Positions 24,593 to 31,840 of a DNA stretch of 44,437 nucleotides are shown here, one piece after another. The translations under genes were made by a program, and so were the position numbers. Source of the DNA: an uncultured Lachnospiraceae bacterium (GTDB lineage Bacteria > Bacillota > Clostridia > Lachnospirales > Lachnospiraceae); contig CAJUIO010000018.1 in NCBI GenBank assembly GCA_910586025.1, forward strand, positions 1-44,437, in the 5' to 3' direction. The first letter of the stretch is position 1. The number at the start of each line of letters is the position of its first letter. The notes under the pieces are model-generated. The model saw nothing but the letters and a program-made list of their open reading frames with translations, searched no databases and was not told the DNA's origin.

Positions 24593-24958
24593 CTAATAAT
24601 CAAGAGAGGTGTCGATACCCGTAAAATTCTCCTTATCGGCCTTCTCTATGGCATCCCACAGGTCATGATACAGGTCCGCCATATGATACTCACACTCCTC
24701 AAAGCTGACCCAGCCATGGTAAATGTCCTTTCCCTCCTCAAGCGCCTTGCAGATTTCCTCACGATAGTCCTCGCTCAGATAATTCTCCTCTATAAATCTG
24801 TCCACATCCTTCTTGTCGGTCAACACGCTTTCGCCAAACATGTTCTCCTCCACAAACCTGACCACCGCCTCCTTCTGCTTCTCCGTCAGGTGCGCTTTCC
24901 TGGCAATGATAAAACTGCTGCTGCTTGAATTCGTGACAAAATCCGTTCTTATTTTCAT
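24593..24958 (-). CDS. Small FVTNSSSSSF-motif protein
   Basis: A 121-residue acidic protein beginning MKIRTDFVTNSSSSSFI. This N-terminal Ser-rich motif is one I recognise from many clostridial proteins with otherwise different bodies; its role is unknown to me. The remainder is rich in Glu, Lys and Tyr, predicted largely helical, with no membrane segment and no signal peptide. GGAGGAGG precedes the ATG. It is the first gene before the radical SAM gene and is preceded by a promoter wrapped in two palindromes (24983-25040). It may be the enzyme's substrate, or just a regulator or stress protein. Confidence 0.8.
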   Translation of the reverse strand: MKIRTDFVTNSSSSSFIIARKAHLTEKQKEAVVRFVEENMFGESVLTDKKDVDRFIEENYLSEDYREEICKALEEGKDIYHGWVSFEECEYHMADLYHDLWDAIEKADKENFTGIDTSLDY

Positions 24959-24982
24959 CCGTAATCCTCCTCCCTACTATTG

Positions 24983-25040
24983 TGGTATCTACCATTTTAA
25001 ATAAGCGGGAAGGATTTGTCATTGAATTCAAAATTCAATG
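24983..25040 (-). promoter_or_regulatory. Promoter flanked by two palindromes, upstream of the FVTNSSSSSF gene
   Basis: On the minus strand ATGACA (25022-25017), 17-base spacer, TAAAAT (24999-24994). CATTGAATT-CAA-AATTCAATG (25020-25040), a perfect 9-base inverted repeat, touches the -35. TGGTA-TC-TACCA (24983-24994) touches the -10 and start. These look like two operator sites. The XRE regulator encoded just upstream is a natural candidate binder, by position only. Confidence 0.55.
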
Positions 25041-25060
25041 CATTATGCGTCTCAGCTCAG

Positions 25061-25375
25061 TCACGAGGCCGCCCCGGATGAATTGCCGCAAAGCCGCATA
25101 TAGTAGAGGTACATTCTTCTCTTTCCGGCATCGGGCAGTGCGGCATCCTGCTGCCTGCTGCCGACCACCATCTCGTCGATCTTTACCTGGAAAAGCCCGG
25201 CCTGGGCATATAGATTATCAATTGTGGGCACGTTGATCCCTTCCAGCCACCGGTATACCGTCTGAACACAGGAAAGGGACAGATATTTCTGGATATCCCG
25301 GGGTGTGAGCCCTTTCATCTGCATCAGATATTTTAATCTTTTTCCTGTTCTGTTTTTGTCGATCACCGGAAACAT
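25061..25375 (-). CDS. XRE-type helix-turn-helix regulator
   Basis: A 104-residue protein with one helix-turn-helix: TPRDIQKYLSLSCVQTVYRW is the core, followed by LEGINVPTIDNLYAQ, as in Cro/C1-type regulators. The C-terminal 30 residues hold no recognised domain. The start at 25375 is chosen because the domain begins soon after and GAAGGGAAG lies upstream; the frame is open to 25516 but the added residues look like translated non-coding sequence. It lies 102 bases upstream of the FVTNSSSSSF gene on the same strand and may control it. Confidence 0.82.
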   Translation of the reverse strand: MFPVIDKNRTGKRLKYLMQMKGLTPRDIQKYLSLSCVQTVYRWLEGINVPTIDNLYAQAGLFQVKIDEMVVGSRQQDAALPDAGKRRMYLYYMRLCGNSSGAAS

Positions 25376-25527
25376 CCGCCGCCACTTCCCTTCTGCGTGT
25401 ATTTTGTCCTGCCTGAGCCTGCTGAAACTTATTTTAACATATTTTAATACATAATTGGATAGATGTCGGGGACAAAAGGTATTTTGCCCTCCGATGCCTG
25501 CAGACTGACACTGCAAGTGAACGGCAG

Positions 25528-26349
25528 CTATTTCTCCGCGGCATACTCCGACGGCTTCATCCCCATTATGCGCCGGAAGGTCTTATAGAAATGCGTGTCG
25601 TACTCATAGCCCAGATAGCCCGCAATTTCGTGCATGGACAGATCCGTCTTCCGAATCAGCTCGCAGGCCTTGTCCATCTTTTCCCGGTCAAGATACTGCT
25701 TGGGGCTCATGCCCGCATGCTTCATAAAGGACCGGTAGAGCTGGGACGGCGCCACATTATGCTGATCCGCAAGCTCCTCCACGGTAATGGGAGAGCGGAT
25801 ATTGTGGCGGATATACCGGACAGCCTTCTCAAAATGGTTCAGGGCGACAGGCGTGTCCAGTTCCTCCCCCGTCTGATCCGCCAGGGCCCCCAGGAGCAGA
25901 TAGAGATAGCCTGTCAGCGTCAGGCTGGAAACATCCGGCCGCCTGGCCTTGTCATAAATATTTTCAATACAGGATTCCATCAGATTGTCCCTGGTATAGC
26001 GGAAAATCAGATGCTCCTGATCCAGTCCCGCTTTTTGCAGGTAATCCGGTATGCGGTCCCCCCGAAAGCCCACCCAGCACAGATTCCAGGGATCCCTTGG
26101 ATCCGAGAGATGCTTGATGGTGCTGCCCGGAAGGATGAGAAAGCCGTCCCCGGGCCCTATCCTGTACTCCCTGTCAAAGGCGTAATAAATTCCGTGCCCC
26201 GAGAGACAATAGTGAATCAGATAATAATCCCTGGTGTCCCAGCCGTAGGTATAGTTTGGCGGACACTGGGAAAAACCCACATTGCGGATGATCAGATCCG
26301 TGTCGGAGGTCAGCTGCTCCGGAGCCAGAAAATAATCGTATTTCTGCAT
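25528..26349 (-). CDS. AraC-family regulator with cupin sensor domain
   Basis: A 273-residue regulator: an N-terminal cupin-like sugar-sensing domain (about 15-150; HYCLSGHGIYY and GPGDGFLILPG are typical) and a C-terminal AraC double helix-turn-helix (about 170-270, ending MGMKPSEYAAEK). GGGAGGAGG precedes the ATG at 26349; the frame continues upstream into the palindromic element but that is not a credible start. It is divergent from the alpha-galactosidase operon, which it may regulate. Confidence 0.92.
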   Translation of the reverse strand: MQKYDYFLAPEQLTSDTDLIIRNVGFSQCPPNYTYGWDTRDYYLIHYCLSGHGIYYAFDREYRIGPGDGFLILPGSTIKHLSDPRDPWNLCWVGFRGDRIPDYLQKAGLDQEHLIFRYTRDNLMESCIENIYDKARRPDVSSLTLTGYLYLLLGALADQTGEELDTPVALNHFEKAVRYIRHNIRSPITVEELADQHNVAPSQLYRSFMKHAGMSPKQYLDREKMDKACELIRKTDLSMHEIAGYLGYEYDTHFYKTFRRIMGMKPSEYAAEK

Positions 26350-26380
26350 GATCCTCCTCCCTTCCTTTATCATCATATCA

Positions 26381-26496
26381 GGATTCGTGTGCCAAAAGCC
26401 CCGGCTACGGAATGCGCCTGGCAGTTTGCGCAAAAAAGTTGTACGCCTTCCATTGTGCGGCGCATTCCGCAGCCGGGGCTTTTGGCACACGAATCC
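26381..26496. repeat. 116-base near-perfect palindromic element
   Basis: Bases 26381-26418 and 26459-26496 are inverted repeats of 38 bases with a single mismatch (37 of 38), ends GGATTCGTGTGCC and GGCACACGAATCC, and a 40-base centre containing TTTGCGCAAA. No clear target-site duplication borders it and it encodes no protein of its own. It lies between two divergent genes, 31 bases before the AraC ATG, and would fold into a very stable hairpin in either transcript. It looks like a MITE/REP-type mobile palindrome or a strong insulator. Confidence 0.85.
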
Positions 26497-26605
26497 ATGC
26501 TAAATAATTGCGAAGCTTTCAGACCTACAGCATGTAATTATCATACTTCCTGCGGGCAGAAAAGGGAAGTCAAATATGCACGATTTATATAGTGATAAGA
26601 ATGAT

Positions 26606-26634
26606 TTGTTTATCGCATCTGCAGGATATATTGT
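26606..26634 (+). promoter_or_regulatory. Probable promoter of the alpha-galactosidase operon
   Basis: TTGTTT (26606-26611), 17-base spacer, TATTGT (26629-26634), about 47 bases before the ATG. Both boxes are imperfect, as expected for an activated promoter. The rest of 26497-26605 is A/T-rich without coding signals. Confidence 0.45.
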
Positions 26635-26680
26635 TTTACAATTAAAGATAAATATGTGAAAATTTATAGGAGGAATGGAA

Positions 26681-28783
26681 ATGGGCATAACTATATGGAA
26701 GGAAAAGCTTTTTATCCTGCGCACGGAGCATACCATGTATGTCATGGAGCGGGACCGGCGGGGCATCCTGCGTCACGTTTACTGGGGAAGCCCTGCGGGA
26801 ATCGAGGAAGATTTTGAAAGTCTTCCGGAGGAGAACAGAGAAAACGGCTATCATCCTTATGTGGACCGGGTCATGGAGGAATATTCCTCCTTCGGAGCCG
26901 GACACTACAAGGAAACGGCCTTGAAGCTGGAATACCATGACGGCACAAAGGATTTCCGATACAGGATAACCGATTATAAGGCAGAGAACAACACTCTCTC
27001 TATCCGTCTTGACGACAGCTCTTATCCCTGCGGCGTAACCTTAATCTACGAAATATTTGAGAAAGAGGATATCATCCGCCGTCAGGTTCAGATCCAAAAC
27101 AAGGGAGATTCGCCGATTCTGCTTGAGCGCATCCATTCCGCACAGTTCGGCCTTCCGGGAACCGATTACAGAAGCGTCAACTTCAACGGGAGCTGGGCTG
27201 CGGAATTCCGGCGCAGTGAGGATACGCTCTCATCCGGAAAAAAAGTATATGAAAGCCTCCGGGGCAACACCGGCCATGTGGCAAATCCCTGCTTCATCCT
27301 GCACCGGAATGCCACTGAGGAGACCGGCGACGTGTATTTCGGACTGCTGGCCTATTCCGGCAACTTCAAGGTGGTGGCGGAGGCCACACCCTATGAGTAC
27401 ACCAATGTCCTGATCGGTATGAGCGACACCGATTTTGCCTGGGAGCTGGATCCCGGAAAGACCCTGAGCACACCCTCCGTATACTGCGGATATACCGCCG
27501 GCGGACTGGGAGCCATGTCCCAAAGCCTGCACCGCTTCGAGCGCAATTACCTGATGCCCGGGCCCTTTGCGGGAAAGGAGCTTCCCGTTCTGTATAATTC
27601 CTGGTATGCCACCTATTTTGACGTTCAGTGCGAGGAACAGATGAAGCTTGCCGAAAAGGCGGCATCCCTTGGGGTGGAGCTGTTCGTGGTAGACGACGGC
27701 TGGTTTGGCACAAGGCAGGACGACACAAAGGGACTGGGAGACTGGTATGTGGATTCCGGAAAATTTCCTGACGGCCTCTCTCGGCTGGTCAATCATGTAA
27801 AGAGCCTTGGTATGAGGTTCGGAATCTGGATCGAACCGGAGATGGTCAACCCGGACAGCGAGCTTTACCGCACTCATCCCGACTGGGTATACCGCTTTGA
27901 AAACCGAAAGATCCTGCAGGGCCGCAATCAGTATGTGCTGGACCTGACCCGGGAGGATGTGGCCGATTTTATGATAGAAACTCTTGATAAGCTGCTCTCA
28001 CAGCAGGAAATTTCCTATATCAAGTGGGACATGAACCGAAGCATCACGGAAACCGGAATCTGCGGCGATGGCACAGTGGCGGGAAAGCAGATCTGGCTGC
28101 GCCACATGAACAATTTTTACAGGGTAGTAAAGGAAATCAGAACACGTCACCCTGATGTGGAATTTGAAGCCTGTGCCTCCGGGGGAGCGCGGGTTGACCT
28201 TGGCGCAATGCAATATTTCCATGAATACTGGCCCAGCGACAATACGGATCCCTTTGACCGGCTTTTCATCCAGAACGGCTACAGCCTTTTATACCCGCCC
28301 AAATATATGCGCGCCTGGGTAACGGATGTACCGGAGGGGCCCACTTCCAGAAAGGCCCCCCTCGGCTTTGCCCTTCATACGGCCATGTGCGGCAGTCTGG
28401 GAATCGGCAATAATCTGAACCGCCTGGAAGAGACCGAGCTTGCTCTGATCCGGGAACAGATCTCCGTCTATAAGAGGATCCGTCCCGTCATACAGTTTGG
28501 AGATCTGTACCGCCTGAAAAATCATGAGGATAACTGCTTTTGGGCCGTGCAGTATGTAAAAGACGGCCGGAGCGTCATCTTTGCCTTCCTTACCCAGAGC
28601 AGATTCGGGAAAAACCGCTGGAGGATAAAGGCGGCAGGGCTCCAGGGCGATGGCCTCTATCAGGTGTGTCTGCCCGGAGGATCCGTCAGGAAAAGCGGAG
28701 CCTTCCTCATGAATTTTGGTCTGGAAATCAGACTTTCCGGTGATTACGACAGCTGTATGATTCTGATCGAACAAGAGGCGTGA
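26681..28783 (+). CDS. GH36 alpha-galactosidase
   Basis: A 700-residue cytoplasmic enzyme of the RafA/AgaR-like GH36 type. The beta-sandwich N-terminal domain (about 1-310) leads to the barrel with FVVDDGWFG, WIEPEMV, nucleophile Asp about 450 in IKWDMNR, CASGGARVD, and acid/base Asp about 520 in PSDNTDP. It removes terminal alpha-galactose from melibiose/raffinose-type sugars or plant galactosides. The start at 26681 is preferred because AGGAGG lies seven bases upstream; the ATG at 26675 sits too near it. First gene of the block; its stop nearly touches the kinase start. Confidence 0.95.
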   Translation: MGITIWKEKLFILRTEHTMYVMERDRRGILRHVYWGSPAGIEEDFESLPEENRENGYHPYVDRVMEEYSSFGAGHYKETALKLEYHDGTKDFRYRITDYKAENNTLSIRLDDSSYPCGVTLIYEIFEKEDIIRRQVQIQNKGDSPILLERIHSAQFGLPGTDYRSVNFNGSWAAEFRRSEDTLSSGKKVYESLRGNTGHVANPCFILHRNATEETGDVYFGLLAYSGNFKVVAEATPYEYTNVLIGMSDTDFAWELDPGKTLSTPSVYCGYTAGGLGAMSQSLHRFERNYLMPGPFAGKELPVLYNSWYATYFDVQCEEQMKLAEKAASLGVELFVVDDGWFGTRQDDTKGLGDWYVDSGKFPDGLSRLVNHVKSLGMRFGIWIEPEMVNPDSELYRTHPDWVYRFENRKILQGRNQYVLDLTREDVADFMIETLDKLLSQQEISYIKWDMNRSITETGICGDGTVAGKQIWLRHMNNFYRVVKEIRTRHPDVEFEACASGGARVDLGAMQYFHEYWPSDNTDPFDRLFIQNGYSLLYPPKYMRAWVTDVPEGPTSRKAPLGFALHTAMCGSLGIGNNLNRLEETELALIREQISVYKRIRPVIQFGDLYRLKNHEDNCFWAVQYVKDGRSVIFAFLTQSRFGKNRWRIKAAGLQGDGLYQVCLPGGSVRKSGAFLMNFGLEIRLSGDYDSCMILIEQEA

Positions 28784-28784
28784 C

Positions 28785-30533
28785 ATGTTGAAAAAATCCT
28801 TTTCCCGCCGGGTGATTCTGGGTCTGGTATTTGCTCTGGCGCTTGTATTCCTGCTCTATTTCCAAATTTACCATGCAGGCTATAATATGCTGACCGAGGA
28901 GCTGTCCCTGTCCCTCTACACCAGGGCATCCTTTATGGCTGACAACCTGGAGGAAGAAATCAAGAGAATTCAGAGGCTTCAGTATGAATGCATCAACGAT
29001 GATATTTTGTACTATTCCATAGGTGCGTTTCCCGTCATGACAAAGAGCGAGAAGGTAAAAAAACTGCTGGATATCCAGGACCGCCTTAAGATTCTCAATG
29101 ACAGCTCCCTCTATATTGATGAGGTATTTGTCTATATTCCAAAGCTGAACCGGAAAATCTCTTCCGTGAAGGGAGTGGAGCTTCTAGGGGAAAGCAGAGA
29201 CGAGATTGCGGCGTTTCAGAAAGGTATTGAAAGGACAGTGCTATTCTATATGGATGGTAATATCTATATGGGAGTCTCCTACCCCTACAATACCACAAAC
29301 CAGGACAGCTCCCATATCTTTACCCTGATACTCAGGCTTTCGGAGGCAACTCTCAGAAGGGAGCTGAGTTCCCTGAACGAATACTCAGAAAGCGGGGTTG
29401 CCCTCACAGACTGTAACGGTCAGTATGCACTGACCGCAGGGCGGGACATAAGTCAGGAGTATTTCAATATAGAGGAAAAGCAGCGGCTCTTTCAGATCAC
29501 GGACCGGGAGGACGGGCAGCAGTATACTGTCCAGAAAATTAATTCCTCCTATCTGGATATGGATCTGTTTGCCTATGTCTCCAACAAGACCGTTTACCGG
29601 AATTTATATATTTACAGGAACATTTTCCTTGTCTGTCTTTTTACGGTGATCGCCATGATGGCTTTTTATGTCTATTCCCTCCATGCCACCATTGACCGCC
29701 CTATCAAAACACTGGTGGAAAATCTCGAACGCATGGAAAAGGGAAAGCTGGGAGTCAGAATCGGGGAAAAGAGAGAGGACGAGTTTGGTTACGTGTATCT
29801 GGCCTTTAACAAGATGGCGGAATCACTGCAGAATCAGATGGAAATCAATTACCGGCAGAAAATGCTGACCCAGCAGGCGGAGCTGCGGCATCTGCAGTCC
29901 CAGATCAATCCGCATTTTCTGTATAACAGCTTTTTTACCCTTTACCGGATGGCAAAGGACGAGGACTGCGAGAGCATGGTGGAGCTCTCCTCCTATCTGT
30001 CCGAGTATTACCGGTATATTACCAAGAGCGCACAGAGCGACGTGGAGCTTAAGCTGGATGTTGAGCACGCAAGGCGTTATGCCCAGATCCAGGCCATACG
30101 ATTCCGAAGGCGGCTTACCGTGGAGTTTGAAGAGCTGCCTGCGGAATACGAGAAAATTCTGGTACCCCGTCTGATTCTGCATCCGCTCCTTGAGAACGCC
30201 TTTGAGCACGGACTGAGCAATGTGGAAAAGGGCGGCGTTGTGCGGATCTGGTATGAGCGTCAGGGAGAAAGGCTGGTGATAAACGTGCAGGACAACGGCT
30301 CGGGAATGACCAGAGAGGAGCTCAGGGAGCTCAGGGAAAGCTTTCTCTATACCGGCGAGATGATCGAGGACGGCCTGTGCAACATTAACCGGAGACTGAA
30401 AATAAAGTTTGGGGATGAATTCGGGCTTGAAATCAGCTCAGAGCAGGGGCAGGGCACCACCAGCAGCCTGATCCTCCCCGCAGACGGCAAAGAAAAGGAC
30501 AGGAGCTATGTACAGAGTACTGATAGTAGATGA
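28785..30533 (+). CDS. YesM-like membrane sensor histidine kinase
   Basis: A 582-residue kinase: membrane helices about 10-31 and 272-297 enclose a sensor region. A HAMP segment follows (RPIKTLVENLERM), then QINPHFLYN with phospho-acceptor His about 377, ENAFEHGL and DNGSGM for ATP binding. The ATG begins one base after the GH36 stop (TGACATG), so it is translationally coupled. It overlaps the response-regulator gene by 26 bases, so the two form a cognate pair. It probably senses a sugar or its binding protein outside the cell. Confidence 0.95.
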   Translation: MLKKSFSRRVILGLVFALALVFLLYFQIYHAGYNMLTEELSLSLYTRASFMADNLEEEIKRIQRLQYECINDDILYYSIGAFPVMTKSEKVKKLLDIQDRLKILNDSSLYIDEVFVYIPKLNRKISSVKGVELLGESRDEIAAFQKGIERTVLFYMDGNIYMGVSYPYNTTNQDSSHIFTLILRLSEATLRRELSSLNEYSESGVALTDCNGQYALTAGRDISQEYFNIEEKQRLFQITDREDGQQYTVQKINSSYLDMDLFAYVSNKTVYRNLYIYRNIFLVCLFTVIAMMAFYVYSLHATIDRPIKTLVENLERMEKGKLGVRIGEKREDEFGYVYLAFNKMAESLQNQMEINYRQKMLTQQAELRHLQSQINPHFLYNSFFTLYRMAKDEDCESMVELSSYLSEYYRYITKSAQSDVELKLDVEHARRYAQIQAIRFRRRLTVEFEELPAEYEKILVPRLILHPLLENAFEHGLSNVEKGGVVRIWYERQGERLVINVQDNGSGMTREELRELRESFLYTGEMIEDGLCNINRRLKIKFGDEFGLEISSEQGQGTTSSLILPADGKEKDRSYVQSTDSR

Positions 30534-31809
30534 TGAAGAGATGATTACGGACAGCCTTGCCAGTATGCTTGAGGGGACAAAGCGGTATGAGCTGGATGTC
30601 TATAAGGCTTATTCCGGAGCGGAAGCCCTGCTTCTCCTTGGAAAGTACCAGTTTGACATCGTGATATCCGATATCTGCATGCCGGGGATGAACGGGATTT
30701 CCCTTGCGGAGAGCATCCGCCAGAGATGGCCTCTGTGTCACGTGATCTTCCAGACAGGCTACGATGAATTTCAATATGCAAGACAGGCCATCGAGCAAAA
30801 GGTGACGCACTATATTTTAAAAAGCGAGGGAGACGAAATCCTTCTTAACGCTATTGGAGACTGCATCCGATCTATCGACTGCGATGCCGATATGCAGGAT
30901 ACTCTTTCAAGAGCCAGGGAGGAGGCCGACCTCTATAAGGCAATTCTGCGCAGAAATTTAATCCAGACACAGATATACGGTCAGATAAGGCCCACAAGCC
31001 ACACGGAACGCGCCTTCAAGAAACTCAACATTACCTTAAACCTGAATCAGCCGGTTATGCTGCTGGCCGGACATTGCAGCCAGGAGCTGACCGATGAACT
31101 GTTTCTTGCCATAAGCCTTATCCTTCAGGAAAAGGTTTCCTATGCGGTAAGAAGCGAAGCCGCCTGGATGAACAGGCAGACCGCCATATGGGTTCTGCAG
31201 CCTCCAAAGCAGGAAGCCGAGGCCTTCCGCCATGCTCAGGCAGTGATAAAGGGAATGGCAGAGAGCGTGTGCCGTGCCATCACACAGACTCTCGCAGTCT
31301 CCATCTCCTTTGTCTTCCAGGAAAAACCCGTTTTCTGGGATCAGCTCTCGCAGCCCTTTGAGGAGCTGAAATATATTGCATCCAGTCTTTTGAGGCCGGA
31401 TTCCAGCATTGCCCTGGCAGGGGTGGAATATTTTAAAGGCGGGGATGAAGGCTCGGACGGGCAGAACGAGGCGGATCTGGAAAAATCCTTTATCAACCGT
31501 CTCATGACCTACATGACAGAGCACATCGACGGCGATCTGTCCCTGTGCACCCTGTCGGAAAAGCTGCATTTGAATCCCTCCTATCTGTCCCGCAGGTTCA
31601 AGGAGCTTACCGGAAAAAACCTGACAGAGGCGATTCTGGAAATCAGAATGGAGACCGCCTGCCACCTCCTGCGGACCACGTCCTTTAGGATCAGTGAGAT
31701 TGCGCAGATGGTAGGTTACGAGACCGCCGCCAATTTTTCCCGGGTGTTCAAGAAAAGCATGAAGGTCACGCCCAGGGAATTCCGGGATGAGGAAGGAATT
31801 ATACAATAA
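30508..31809 (+). CDS. AraC-type response regulator (YesN-like)
   Basis: A 433-residue regulator: receiver domain with DDE at 8-10, phospho-acceptor Asp 55 in ISDICMPGM and Lys 105 (LKS instead of the usual KP), a linker region, and an AraC double helix-turn-helix at about 335-428. It overlaps its kinase gene. It is expected to activate this glycan-use operon, perhaps at 26606-26634 and at 33885-33926, but no site can be assigned from sequence alone. AAAGGACAGGAGC lies before its ATG. Confidence 0.94.
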   Translation: MYRVLIVDDEEMITDSLASMLEGTKRYELDVYKAYSGAEALLLLGKYQFDIVISDICMPGMNGISLAESIRQRWPLCHVIFQTGYDEFQYARQAIEQKVTHYILKSEGDEILLNAIGDCIRSIDCDADMQDTLSRAREEADLYKAILRRNLIQTQIYGQIRPTSHTERAFKKLNITLNLNQPVMLLAGHCSQELTDELFLAISLILQEKVSYAVRSEAAWMNRQTAIWVLQPPKQEAEAFRHAQAVIKGMAESVCRAITQTLAVSISFVFQEKPVFWDQLSQPFEELKYIASSLLRPDSSIALAGVEYFKGGDEGSDGQNEADLEKSFINRLMTYMTEHIDGDLSLCTLSEKLHLNPSYLSRRFKELTGKNLTEAILEIRMETACHLLRTTSFRISEIAQMVGYETAANFSRVFKKSMKVTPREFRDEEGIIQ

Positions 31810-31840
31810 ATAAGAAACCGAACAGAAAGGAGCAATTTTT

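Noticed and set aside
26350..26490. N-terminal extension of the AraC regulator
   Set aside because: It is translated palindromic repeat; GGGAGGAGG supports the start at 26349.
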